A DNA stretch of 64,000 nucleotides, taken from assembly GCA_946539765.1 (NCBI GenBank), contig CAMNHO010000010.1, positions 21,498 to 85,497 of the forward strand, written 5' to 3'. The first letter of the stretch is position 1. Every line of letters starts with the position of its first letter. The position numbers and the translations under genes were made by a program. Source of the DNA: UBA4312 sp002394635 (GTDB taxonomy: Bacteria; Bacillota_I; Bacilli_A; Erysipelotrichales; Erysipelotrichaceae). Below the pieces are notes generated by a model. That model saw only the letters and a list, made by a program, of their open reading frames with translations. It did not search any database and was not told the DNA's origin. Below are positions 50,701-58,410 of this stretch, piece after piece.

Positions 50701-50817
50701 TTATTTTATCATACACACAATAATGACACCAATCAGGAAAAGTGCCGTGATACTTAGACTGATCGTAAGAGCCATCAATGTACGGTACATCCATTTCCAA
50801 ATGTTTTCTAAACGCAT
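50701..50817 (-). CDS. Single-pass small membrane protein, 38 aa
   Basis: Begins MRLENIWKWMYRTLMALTIS, then one hydrophobic helix (ITALFLIGVIIVCMIK). RBS GAAAGGAGAGTGTTGT at good spacing. Below normal gene-calling length. No family recognised. It sits between the yjdF leader and another small membrane protein, in the same direction. Possible roles: toxin-like peptide or regulator of a membrane complex; neither is shown. Confidence 0.5.
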   Translation of the reverse strand: MRLENIWKWMYRTLMALTISLSITALFLIGVIIVCMIK

Positions 50818-50896
50818 ACAACACTCTCCTTTCACTTCCATTGTATGCGTTTTATTTGAAATACTTCCTTACAGTTCTCTTACACTTTTGTAAGAA

Positions 50897-51091
50897 TCAG
50901 TCCGGCTGTTCCGTTCTTCGGATCTTATATAAATAGATACCGAGGATCAACAAGAATATACCGAACCCTCGCAATAAAACCAAATACAGCGGATCCATCT
51001 GTGCCTCTGTTAAATACAGGCCGATAAACAACGGATAGACACACACTATCAAACAAAAGATCCCCGCCATTTTTATTATGCTGTTTTTCAT
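50897..51091 (-). CDS. Two-helix small membrane protein, 64 aa
   Basis: Two hydrophobic helices (AGIFCLIVCVYPLFIGLYL and YLVLLRGFGIFLLILGIYLY) joined by TEAQMDP. The ribosome site GGATGGTGAATT lies in the last codons of the ABC remnant upstream. No family recognised. It is likely a leftover accessory gene of the decayed ABC/ECF locus. Confidence 0.55.
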   Translation of the reverse strand: MKNSIIKMAGIFCLIVCVYPLFIGLYLTEAQMDPLYLVLLRGFGIFLLILGIYLYKIRRTEQPD

Positions 51092-51094
51092 AAT

Positions 51095-51425
51095 TCACCA
51101 TCCTAACGGTTTGTTTTCGGCTTCCAGCATCTGATAGTAGACACCTTTTTTTGCCAAAAGCTCATCATGATTTCCTTGCTCTATAATATTTCCTTCCTTT
51201 ATGACCAGCAGCTTGTCGGCATGACGGACCGTATGCAGACGATGTGCGATGACAATGGTCGTTTTGTCTTTGCACAGTTCAGACAACGCCTGCTGGATCA
51301 TCGCTTCATTATCGGCATCCATGCTGGCTGTAGCTTCATCCAGGATAATGACCGGCGCATCCTTAAGAATGCAGCGGGCAATGGAAATACGCTGGGCCTG
51401 GCCGCCGGCAGATGCATTTTTTCCA
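51095..51425 (-). pseudogene. ABC exporter ATPase, C-terminal remnant
   Basis: Contains the signature loop SAGGQAQRISIARCILKDAP, Walker B PVIILDEATASMDADN and the switch His IVIAHRLHTVR, followed by the usual end MLEAENKPLGW. The membrane domain and Walker A are missing. The frame is entered from the EcfT fragment, out of phase. It was probably the last ABC exporter gene of the locus. Confidence 0.8.
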
Positions 51426-51798
51426 GAGCGCATAATAACTGATTGGTCTTTGTTGTCTGAACCAGCAAGATCAGCGATAATATCATCGGAAATCCAAACG
51501 TTGCCAACAAAAGGATCCCGTTGACGATTGCCAGAACCACCGGTGCTCCGGCCGGAGAGCTCATGACGTGCCAACGCAGCAACATACAAAATAAATACAC
51601 CGCCAGCCCGATCAGTCCGACCCAGCGTTTTCCGCACAAAAAGACCATGGCGCATAAAAAGGCCGTATGCATGATCAGCATCACAGGATCCGTACAGCCA
51701 AAGGATACAAAGCCACAGCTCAAAAAAATCAGAAGCTTGACCCTAGGGTCAAGCTTGATCCAGGCACGGGAGTCTTCTCCGTATATATTCAGTTCCAT
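51420..51798 (-). pseudogene. ECF transporter T component (EcfT), N-terminal remnant
   Basis: About 125 residues match the first half of EcfT: WIKLDPRVKLLIFLSCG, membrane helices, then NQLLCALEKMHLP, which normally precedes another 100 residues with the coupling helices. The frame then continues in the wrong phase through the ABC remnant to 51298. The start overlaps the S-component stop by 1 bp. Confidence 0.75.
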
Positions 51799-52403
51799 CA
51801 GAGAATGCCCGCTCTTTTAAAGTGTTTGCCGATCAGGCGGGTTGCCAGCAATGCACCCAGCAGGCCGCCGACTAAAGCACCACACAAAATAAACAACCAG
51901 AAAGGACCGGTTCCTACTAACGCACTCTGGGCCGCTGCATAATTTTGTCCATAATATGTTTCTGACATCGCAAAGAAACGATTGCGGTCGATCATCAACA
52001 TAAGCGTCGGTGCTGCCATATTGATATTAAAAACAATATACGAAAGCACATATAACTTTTTGGATGTATAGTTTCCCGCCTTTAAGATCAGTTCAGCCGC
52101 CAATGCGGCCACCAGGGCCAGACACAGACTATACCAGACCGAGCTGCTGGTAATCAAAGCAAATAGGATCCCTAAAATCAGAACAGCTCCAAATTTATGC
52201 ACTTTCATCGCATACAACATATAAACGGTTCCATCCACCACTCCCACAAACAAAGGGGCCATAAAATACAGGATCGGAACAGAACCACACGCCATGACGA
52301 TCAGAAGCATAATGACCAGGTAAATAGCACAAAAAGCACCTGCATAGATCAGATCCTTGGTCTTCAGCTTACGATCCTCTTTTTGATTCAATGTATTTGC
52401 CAT
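51798..52403 (-). CDS. MptD-family ECF transporter S component
   Basis: 201 residues with about six helices. Matches the MptD/Trep_Strep substrate-binding family: KTKDLIYAGAFCAIYLV at the start, PILYFMAPLFVGVVDGTVYML in the middle and LFILCGALVGGLLGALLATRL at the end. RBS AATAAGGAGGAATAT. Its T component and ATPases are decayed here, so it may be orphaned or use an ECF module encoded elsewhere. Substrate unknown. Confidence 0.85.
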   Translation of the reverse strand: MANTLNQKEDRKLKTKDLIYAGAFCAIYLVIMLLIVMACGSVPILYFMAPLFVGVVDGTVYMLYAMKVHKFGAVLILGILFALITSSSVWYSLCLALVAALAAELILKAGNYTSKKLYVLSYIVFNINMAAPTLMLMIDRNRFFAMSETYYGQNYAAAQSALVGTGPFWLFILCGALVGGLLGALLATRLIGKHFKRAGIL

Positions 52404-52517
52404 ATATTCCTCCTTATTAGTTAGTTATAGCTAATCCATTGAAATTGTATCATTTCCTTTCCTGTATAAAGGCGTAAAATGAACACAAATATTATGCAAA
52501 CGGATACATTTTTCCAT

Positions 52518-52541
52518 AAAAAAAGCCAGCTATTGCTGGCT
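52518..52541 (-). terminator. Terminator of the 192-residue gene
   Basis: Minus strand AGCCAGC, 4-base loop, GCTGGCT, then TTTTTTATGG; overlaps the stop codon. Confidence 0.8.
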
Positions 52542-53108
52542 CTGTTCCGTTATTTCAGGTTCTTCTGTTATGATCAGTTCCGGTTGCGACGCATCCGTTA
52601 ATGTAAAGGCTGTCACGTTTCCATCCAGATCGGTCTCCACCTGTGTCATACATTCCTCATCCTGCCATATGTATACATAGCCTGTTTCATCCGAAAATGG
52701 TTCTTTAGTTTGTTCCGGTCCGGCAAGCTCCACAAAATCTTCATATTTTGATTCAGAAACATCCAGTCCAGCCAAAACGATCTTTGTATCACTTTTGTTG
52801 TCACATGCCGAATAATGGATCGTGGATACACTTTCTTGTTCTTCCCCTGTATAGAAATAAAAACCAATGTTTTTATGGTCTTTTTCAATCTGGGCAACGG
52901 ACAGATCATTATTTAATACGATATCTTGCTGATGCAGCATTTCCAATGTTTCCGGCCAGGCTTGCCCGGTCCGGATCTCGTCCGAAGAATCGATACGAAC
53001 ACTGTTCCAAACAGAACGGGGTTTTACTGAAAACGCACTGTATACAATCCCGATCCCGATACAAAATAAAGCCATCACAGCAATCAGACATTTTAGTATA
53101 TGTTTCAT
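52530..53108 (-). CDS. Membrane-anchored extracellular protein, paralog of 9835-10365
   Basis: 192 residues from MKHILKCLIAVMALFCIGIG (53108, RBS AAGAGG). One N-terminal helix, then a domain aligned with 9835-10365 through RIDSSDEIRTGQAWPE, IVLAGLDVSESKYEDF and LDGNVTAFTLTDAS. The 67-codon extension upstream lacks any ribosome site and is rejected. Single gene with its own terminator. Function unknown. Confidence 0.7.
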   Translation of the reverse strand: MKHILKCLIAVMALFCIGIGIVYSAFSVKPRSVWNSVRIDSSDEIRTGQAWPETLEMLHQQDIVLNNDLSVAQIEKDHKNIGFYFYTGEEQESVSTIHYSACDNKSDTKIVLAGLDVSESKYEDFVELAGPEQTKEPFSDETGYVYIWQDEECMTQVETDLDGNVTAFTLTDASQPELIITEEPEITEQSQQ

Positions 53109-53266
53109 AAAAACCTCTTCTTTCTTTTGAAAGTTACAATTCCTGTATAACATAGAAATGGTTTTTAATGCTGTTTTTAGCCATATTGTGATGTTTATGG
53201 GTATAAATAAATCGTTTTTCATTATATTTTGCCATACGTGCTCACAAATATGTATAAAAGCACATA

Positions 53267-53303
53267 AAAAAATCCTGTCCTTCAAAAAGACAGGGATTTT
53301 TTT
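53267..53303 (-). terminator. Terminator of the ykvI-like gene
   Basis: AATCCTGTC with GACAGGGATT flanked by A and T runs. Confidence 0.8.
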
Positions 53304-53305
53304 GA

Positions 53306-54553
53306 TCATCCGGAGATTTTTTCTTTTTTGATCATATGGTCGGCATATTCTTTGACATCCCGTTTCAATGTCTCTGTATCCGCAACCGACTGTTCGCTTA
53401 ATTGTTCAAAAAGCTTTTGATCCTTGTCCGTAAACACACGATTTTCATCCTGCTTCTTTAAGCGCAGACCAATCATTTTACGGCGCAGGAATTTTTCTTC
53501 AATGATCTTATGATGGTTTTTTAACCAGGATACCAACAAAATCAGCAATAACAAGCTGCCCATATACCCCAAGGTCGGATACATGCTCGATACCAGGTTG
53601 CGGAAACCGCCAAAGCTGCAAATATAACCGGCGGTCACGATAAAGATCATCCAGATCCTCATCCATTTTGTGTTAGTGCCGGAAAACCGACGACTGGTCG
53701 CATAGAAGAGACTGAATGCGGTATTGAAGATCAGAGCAAAGATGACACACGCATAGAGAACGGAAAGAAAAGGATGGATCTGCCCGACGATGACCAGCAT
53801 GGGAATCTCGGCCTCCTTAGCCACATCAATATTGGCAAATAAAGCCAAGGAAGCACATACGATCACAAAACCGATCATCATACCTCCATAGGTCCCTCCT
53901 TTTTCAGCTACCCCGATCCGGACAATGGAACCACCAAGAACAAATGCCATGGAAACTCCGGTCAAAAGACAAAGAGAAAAATAGTTGATGACGGCCAGCC
54001 ACAACGATGGAATGACCGGCTGGATCGAGCGGGCCGCCTGGTCCAGAACGTTCCAGTCATAGCTTCCTTGTGTCAATGAATATACAGTCACCATTAAGAT
54101 CATCAAAATAATAATGGGCGTAAAAATACCGAGAATACCGGTAATCCTTTCAAAATTCATAAAGGAAACCGCAATGATCAACAGGGCGCAGAATAAAGAG
54201 CCGATCCAGGATGGAATCCCAAACTGCTGCTGTAAGTTGGCACCGGCACCGGCCAACATCACAAAGCCCATCACAAAATTGGACAGGACAAGCGTTCCAT
54301 CGACGATCTTATTGACCAGAGGTGTCGTTATTTCTCCTAAGACCTCCTGGTGGCTGTTTGCCTGATAGTAGCACCCTAACGTAACAATGATCCTTCCAAA
54401 GAGAATATTTAAAAGGCCCAGTCCGATGGCCCCGAGAATGCCCGGCATCCCAAAACTCAAAAAGTATTGAAGTAGGTCTTGCCCGGAAGATAAACCTGCT
54501 CCTACGATGACACCGACATAGGCCAGTGCAATCCGTATGGATTCTTTTTTCAA
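53306..54553 (-). CDS. YkvI-family membrane protein
   Basis: 415 residues with about ten helices, resembling amino-acid/spore-germinant-type transporters. Family phrases: ALAYVGVIVGAGLSSGQDLL at the start and YCQ-like STLYPxLGY replaced by SSMYPTLGYMGSLL near 335. The last 70 residues are a charged cytoplasmic tail (TDKDQKLFEQLSEQSVADTE), longer than usual. Starts with TTG after GGGAGAGGTTAT. Site I lies directly upstream. Substrate unknown. Confidence 0.8.
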   Translation of the reverse strand: MKKESIRIALAYVGVIVGAGLSSGQDLLQYFLSFGMPGILGAIGLGLLNILFGRIIVTLGCYYQANSHQEVLGEITTPLVNKIVDGTLVLSNFVMGFVMLAGAGANLQQQFGIPSWIGSLFCALLIIAVSFMNFERITGILGIFTPIIILMILMVTVYSLTQGSYDWNVLDQAARSIQPVIPSLWLAVINYFSLCLLTGVSMAFVLGGSIVRIGVAEKGGTYGGMMIGFVIVCASLALFANIDVAKEAEIPMLVIVGQIHPFLSVLYACVIFALIFNTAFSLFYATSRRFSGTNTKWMRIWMIFIVTAGYICSFGGFRNLVSSMYPTLGYMGSLLLLILLVSWLKNHHKIIEEKFLRRKMIGLRLKKQDENRVFTDKDQKLFEQLSEQSVADTETLKRDVKEYADHMIKKEKISG

Positions 54554-54581
54554 ATAACCTCTCCCTTCTGATTGTGTTTAT

Positions 54582-54641
54582 AACGTACAAAATCAGATTC
54601 TTTTCGAACACCCAAATTTATTATTTATACGCCCAAAAATA
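54582..54641 (-). promoter_or_regulatory. Site I: GGG direct-repeat promoter of the ykvI-like gene
   Basis: Minus strand TTTTTGGGCG (core 54634-54632) and AATTTGGGTG (core 54613-54611), 21 bp apart. TACGTT (54587-54582) begins 26 bases after the proximal core. Confidence 0.6.
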
Positions 54642-54675
54642 ATATTCATATGCATCCATCTTTTTCTATGTGTAT

Positions 54676-54699
54676 AAAAAAGGCCAGCGAATGCTGACC
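54676..54699 (-). terminator. Terminator of the PadR/DUF2812 operon
   Basis: Minus strand GGTCAGC, 4-base loop, GCTGGCC, then TTTTTTATAC. Confidence 0.8.
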
Positions 54700-55247
54700 T
54701 ATTCCCAAATGTCTCTTTCTGCTTTTGGCTGGGCATACTGTCTGTATTTCCGGATTCCCAGGATGAAGAAGATGGTCCCGGAGATCATAAAGCCTGTATT
54801 GAACACCACAGCGATGTAAAACGGTGCCCCTTCCAGCTTCTCATAGTACAGTATCTGCACCAGCATCATGAGCCCCAGCATAAACTGCGATACAGCGGTA
54901 ACGAAATAAAAGGATAATCGTTTGTTCACCTGCTTTGCGGTTTCCTGCCTTTCGGTGTAAATATCCAGCGGACCATCCTTCGCGTTTTTTCGCAGATACA
55001 CTCTGCCGCCATACTCCGCCACAACCGTGATCCCGGTCTGCTCCAGAAAGGTAAGATACTCCTTCTTCTTGTAGCCGGTGTAGGCCGGCAGATCGATCTT
55101 ATATTGGTATTTGACCGGAGATACATCTTCAAACTCATATATGCCGCCATGATAGCCGATGAGCATCAAGCCGTTCTGGCCCTGCTCATTCAGCCATGCT
55201 TCTTCTTTATTGATATCTATAAATGTCTTTTTAACGCTCGTCTTCAT
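54699..55247 (-). CDS. DUF2812 membrane protein
   Basis: 182 residues. The N-terminal 100 residues are the DUF2812 domain (EEAWLNEQGQNGLMLIGYHGG, YQYKIDLPAYTGYKKKEYLTFLEQTG); two membrane helices follow (about 115-137 and 145-168). These proteins are almost always encoded with a PadR-type repressor, as here (17-bp overlap), and are thought to be regulated membrane sensors. Function unknown. Confidence 0.88.
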   Translation of the reverse strand: MKTSVKKTFIDINKEEAWLNEQGQNGLMLIGYHGGIYEFEDVSPVKYQYKIDLPAYTGYKKKEYLTFLEQTGITVVAEYGGRVYLRKNAKDGPLDIYTERQETAKQVNKRLSFYFVTAVSQFMLGLMMLVQILYYEKLEGAPFYIAVVFNTGFMISGTIFFILGIRKYRQYAQPKAERDIWE

Positions 55248-55569
55248 TGGTCGCCTCCTTCATTCTTTGTGCATTTTGTAACAACTCTTCCAAACGAACC
55301 AGCTCTTTTTCAAAAAACTGTTTACCTGTATCCGTGATCACATATTCTTTTTTTCTTTCTTGCCGATGTGTATCGGCTTCTTTGATCCATCCTTTTTTCT
55401 GCAAAGTATCCAAAGCTCCATACAAGGAACCAGCCCCCAGATGAACTCGGCCGTTTGTCATCTGGTTTATATCTTTCATCAACGCATACCCGTGAGCCGG
55501 TTGATGAAGACGCAGAAGAATATAAAAGACAGATTCTGTCAATGCGCCACTGTTGGCATTTCTTCCCAT
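55231..55569 (-). CDS. PadR-family transcriptional repressor
   Basis: 112 residues. PadR winged helix: TESVFYILLRLHQPAHGYALMKDI, GRVHLGAGSLYGALDTLQKKGWI and RKKEYVITDTGKQFF. Short C-terminal dimer helix. RBS AGAAAGGAGCGAAT. First gene of the operon with DUF2812; likely autoregulated. Inducer unknown. Confidence 0.92.
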   Translation of the reverse strand: MGRNANSGALTESVFYILLRLHQPAHGYALMKDINQMTNGRVHLGAGSLYGALDTLQKKGWIKEADTHRQERKKEYVITDTGKQFFEKELVRLEELLQNAQRMKEATNEDER

Positions 55570-55657
55570 ATTCGCTCCTTTCTATTACGTTTTTCGATAT
55601 ATCTTTATCTGTAATATATCATAATCCGTAATAGTATGCAAGAAAAAAGAGGACCAA

Positions 55658-55825
55658 TTATGATCCTCGATCCTTTTGGAATACCAGGCAGGCCGCTCCA
55701 AGCAAACCGACATCCTGTCCTAAGGTAGATTTCGTTATATGCACATATGGTTTGACAACATCATAGGCTCTTTGTTTGACAAGAGCTTCAATCTCTTCGA
55801 CAAAGCCCGGGATCTTTAGTGCCAC
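55658..55825 (-). pseudogene. ROK-family sugar kinase, C-terminal remnant
   Basis: About 55 codons read KIPGFVEEIEALVKQRAYDV, then VKPYVHITKSTLGQDVGLLG and AACLVFQ before a stop: the standard end of ROK/glucokinase proteins (normally about 300 residues). The gene is cut near 55820 by an IS21-like end, and no start remains. Confidence 0.75.
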
Positions 55826-55858
55826 CTAGGATGTTAAATTGAAGTGCCATTCTAGGAG
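55818..55858. mobile_element. Solo IS21-like element end
   Basis: AGTGCCACCTAGGA (55818-55831) and AGTGCCATTCTAGGA (55843-55857) are two copies of a terminal repeat 25 bp apart, as at the multi-repeat ends of IS21-family elements. It abuts the ROK remnant. No istA/istB genes remain. Confidence 0.5.
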
Positions 55859-55930
55859 ACAAGCATATATCCCCTGAATATGATATAGAAAACACTTAAA
55901 GCACTGAAACACATTCTATCCTTTCGGCGT

Positions 55931-56638
55931 TCACTCTGTATTTTTGTACGCATCCATGACCTTCATCAAATACAGATAGTTCTTAGAAGTAATCCCAAAA
56001 CTGGTGCGCTTTTGATTTTGATAGTATTGCTCAGAACGTTTTATCCAATCCGAATCTACATGATTGGCTTGAATAACCTTTTCCAGCCAGTACTCAATAC
56101 AGGCAATCACCCTTTGATCTGTGGCCGGCAGATCCCTTTCACAACAATCATTCAAATTTTGAATAAAGGTATCCCACGCCTGTAGATCGAATACAGGGTG
56201 TTTTTTACTGATTTCAATATATTTCTGTATTTCTTCTGAAGACATATTGTTTCCGGACAATTGCGACAACAATGACAACGTATCCAATGATATATCCGGA
56301 TTCCCTGTCAATTGTTCTTCCAGCGCCGATAAACGCATCAAACGCAGCTGCAAATGGCTGATCATGCGCTCTGTTCTCTGTTTTTCTTCGTTTAAGAAAG
56401 CGTGGATATCGAAGCTGTTTCCATCCATGGTTTGTCGGATATCCTGCAGTTCCATGCCCATTTCTTTGAAAGAAAGGATGATGAACATCTTGGAAAAAGA
56501 ATGTTCATCATAAAATCGATGGCCATGTTCATTCGTATATGCCGGTTTTAACAAGCCGATTTCGTCATAATACTGCAGTGTTCGTACACTGACACCCGTT
56601 AACTTGCTGAAAGCTTTTGTTTTTAAATATTCGCCCAT
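55931..56638 (-). CDS. MerR-family regulator
   Basis: 235 residues. N-terminal MerR HTH: LKTKAFSKLTGVSVRTLQYYDEIGLL, then RFYDEHSFSKMFIILSFKEMGMEL. A coiled dimer helix (FLNEEKQRTERMISHLQLRLM) and a TipAS-like helical domain of about 120 residues (DLQAWDTFIQNLNDC) follow. RBS GGAGAATCACC. It follows the Hsp33-like gene by 11 bp, and a 19-bp-spacer promoter with a perfect dyad lies before that gene, so it probably activates its own operon in response to a ligand or stress. Confidence 0.9.
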   Translation of the reverse strand: MGEYLKTKAFSKLTGVSVRTLQYYDEIGLLKPAYTNEHGHRFYDEHSFSKMFIILSFKEMGMELQDIRQTMDGNSFDIHAFLNEEKQRTERMISHLQLRLMRLSALEEQLTGNPDISLDTLSLLSQLSGNNMSSEEIQKYIEISKKHPVFDLQAWDTFIQNLNDCCERDLPATDQRVIACIEYWLEKVIQANHVDSDWIKRSEQYYQNQKRTSFGITSKNYLYLMKVMDAYKNTE

Positions 56639-56649
56639 AGGTGATTCTC

Positions 56650-57279
56650 CTATTCTATCTTCGTTTCAAAAACAACGGTTCCCACAGGATCATATATTTT
56701 CGGTACATCCAACCAATCGGCACATTCCAATTCTTCTAACAAATAGCTTAGTTTCTGATCTTCCTTCTGTATATTTGTTTCATCCGCAAAAGGTAATATC
56801 TGATAGACACAGCCTCTGTGTATGCTTTTCTTTCCCGTCATAAACCGGCCGTAAATTTGTTCGCTCTGCATCATATAATGGGAAAATATCATATCCATAT
56901 CGTCCATCTGTGCTTTGACCGTTCCTGTATATATTCCTGTCTGCCAGTCCCCTGTTGTCACTGCCAGAATGGACTGGCAGTCAAACAGGTCTGCTTCATT
57001 GTCACAACCTGCTTCATTGTATTCGCTATAAATGGATCGATCCGCTATCACACAATAAAAGGACATATTGGCAGATAAGCGCAAAGATACACTGATTTTC
57101 TGTTTGAAATCATGGATTCCCGACAACAGTACACAGTTTGTGATAAACCGTTTCATTACATTTCGAACCAAGGGACTTCCTTTAAACTCGGCCAGTTCTC
57201 TTTCTATGATCTTTTTGGTATCGATAACCACCATTCGATAGTCTTTATTATTGGACAGTATCTTTATCACATTATTCAT
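56650..57279 (-). CDS. Hsp33-like protein lacking the zinc redox domain
   Basis: 209 residues, against about 290 for Hsp33. The core Hsp33 fold is recognisable: VVIDTKKIIERELAEFKGSPLV, SVSLRLSANMSFYCVIADR, GIYTGTVKAQMDDMDMIFSHYMMQSEQIYG, then HRGCVYQILPFA. The C-terminal CxC...CxxC zinc switch is absent, so redox activation as in true Hsp33 is not possible in the usual way. Homology is moderate. RBS TCGGAGGTAAAGAAAA. First gene of the operon with MerR. Confidence 0.65.
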   Translation of the reverse strand: MNNVIKILSNNKDYRMVVIDTKKIIERELAEFKGSPLVRNVMKRFITNCVLLSGIHDFKQKISVSLRLSANMSFYCVIADRSIYSEYNEAGCDNEADLFDCQSILAVTTGDWQTGIYTGTVKAQMDDMDMIFSHYMMQSEQIYGRFMTGKKSIHRGCVYQILPFADETNIQKEDQKLSYLLEELECADWLDVPKIYDPVGTVVFETKIE

Positions 57280-57299
57280 TTTTCTTTACCTCCGATATC

Positions 57300-57330
57300 A
57301 CCATACAATATCACGTAACGTGATATGCAA
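57300..57330 (-). promoter_or_regulatory. MerR-type promoter with 19-bp spacer and perfect dyad
   Basis: Minus strand TTGCAT (57330-57325), 19-bp spacer, TATGGT (57305-57300). ATATCACGT-T-ACGTGATAT (57326-57308) is a perfect 19-bp palindrome inside. Overlong spacers with a centred dyad are the mark of MerR-activated promoters. Confidence 0.75.
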
Positions 57331-57361
57331 GAGTGAATGCAAAGGCAGCTATGATATGTTT

Positions 57362-57420
57362 TTTATACTGTTCTTTTCCATCTGATTCGACCTAAAACCT
57401 CTTTAAATATACCCAAATCG
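57362..57420 (-). promoter_or_regulatory. Site J: GGG direct-repeat promoter of the Hsp33-like operon
   Basis: Minus strand GATTTGGGTAT (core 57414-57412) and GTTTTAGGTC (core 57393-57391), 21 bp apart. TATAAA (57367-57362) begins 26 bases after the proximal core. It lies about 35 bp upstream of the MerR-type promoter, so the operon has two. Confidence 0.6.
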
Positions 57421-57648
57421 TATTTAAAAGCGGTATCGGTCAATCTTTCTGTTTTTGAATCATGCATTATGAAAGAAACAGAAGTCCCCTTATTTCGATC
57501 TATGAAGATGTTTAAAGTTTGGAATTTGTTGAAACCGTATACAAATGTTACACCCAATGTGAATTGTCATGGGTCCAAAACTAAACTACTATCAAATTAT
57601 CAATAAAGAGCGCTCATATCATACAAATCGATAGAAGGAGGTGGATTT
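57421..57648. other. Leader of the PTS operon
   Basis: No convincing gene. On the plus strand CACCCAATG and CATGGGTCC flank a 15-bp centre (57552-57575) as an imperfect inverted repeat, which could be an operator for the PTS operon. A weak -10, TATCAA, follows at 57599. Confidence 0.35.
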
Positions 57649-58101
57649 TTGCTGAAAGATCTGACCAGTGAAAAGCTGATCCGTTTAAATATCCATGCCC
57701 GGGACTGGCAGGATGCCATTCGGCAGGCTGCTCAACCATTAGTGGATCACAATAAAATTTCAATATCGTATGTGGAAGATATTATTGCCGGTGTCATTGA
57801 AAACGGCCCCTATATTGTGATCACTAAACACGTTGCTTTACCGCATGCCCGGGCTGAAGCCGGTGCCAAGGAAAATGCAATCGGTATCGCCACTTTGAGT
57901 CAGCCGGTTGCCTTTGGCAACGAGGCCAATGATCCCGTGAAATACTTGTTCTGTTTAAGCGCAACGGATAATTCCCGCCATCTGTCAGCTTTAGCTGAAT
58001 TGGCAAACCTATTTGAAGATAAAGAATTTTTTAAACTGTTAGATACGACCAAAAACAAAAAGGATATCATTCAGTACATTAAAGACAAGGAGGAACAATA
58101 A
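57649..58101 (+). CDS. PTS sugar transporter subunit IIA (fructose/ascorbate class)
   Basis: 150 residues, starting at TTG after AAGGAGGTGG. EIIA-2 fold with the phosphorylation site TKHVALPHARAEAG (His near 65). It passes phosphate from HPr to the IIB below. The sequence is strikingly close to the IIA domain at the end of the regulator at 61956 (IVITKHVAL, AALS/AMSELxxL), suggesting they share ancestry and partner. First gene of a six-gene operon. Confidence 0.92.
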   Translation: MLKDLTSEKLIRLNIHARDWQDAIRQAAQPLVDHNKISISYVEDIIAGVIENGPYIVITKHVALPHARAEAGAKENAIGIATLSQPVAFGNEANDPVKYLFCLSATDNSRHLSALAELANLFEDKEFFKLLDTTKNKKDIIQYIKDKEEQ

Positions 58102-58103
58102 AT

Positions 58104-58382
58104 ATGTATAAAGCTTTAGTATGCTGCCGTGCCGGTATGGGATCGAGCATGTTGTTAAAGATCAAGGCAGATCAGGTCATCAGTGAAAATGATTTTCCGA
58201 TCCAAACGGAACACGGCAATCTGGATTCATTGAATGGTTTTACTGGAGATCTGGTTATTACCATGGAAGATCTTTCAAATGAATTGCAAGGAAAAGTCCC
58301 TTATGCATTAGGTATTCGAAACATTATGGATAAGGATGAAATGAAAGCGAAGATCCAGGAATTTTTGGATTCCAAAAAATAA
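58104..58382 (+). CDS. PTS subunit IIB (ascorbate/lactose-type)
   Basis: 92 residues. The P-loop-like active site ALVCCRAGMGSSMLLK holds the phospho-Cys (Cys7 or Cys8). It receives phosphate from IIA and transfers it to the sugar as that crosses IIC. Two bases separate it from the IIA stop. Similar in size to UlaB. Confidence 0.92.
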   Translation: MYKALVCCRAGMGSSMLLKIKADQVISENDFPIQTEHGNLDSLNGFTGDLVITMEDLSNELQGKVPYALGIRNIMDKDEMKAKIQEFLDSKK

Positions 58383-58410
58383 CAAAAATTTTTAAAAGGA
58401 GAAAGATATT

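Noticed and set aside
51298..51798. Intact 166-residue EcfT
   Set aside because: After NQLLCALEKMHLP the frame runs out of phase through the ABC ATPase remnant; normal EcfT is about 260 residues.
53196..53206. TTTATGGGTATAA near the ykvI-like gene
   Set aside because: Wrong orientation for any gene and only a poor partner; probably chance.
57363..57557. 64-residue minus-strand frame upstream of the Hsp33-like operon
   Set aside because: It covers promoter site J, has no ribosome site, and shows no protein-like features.
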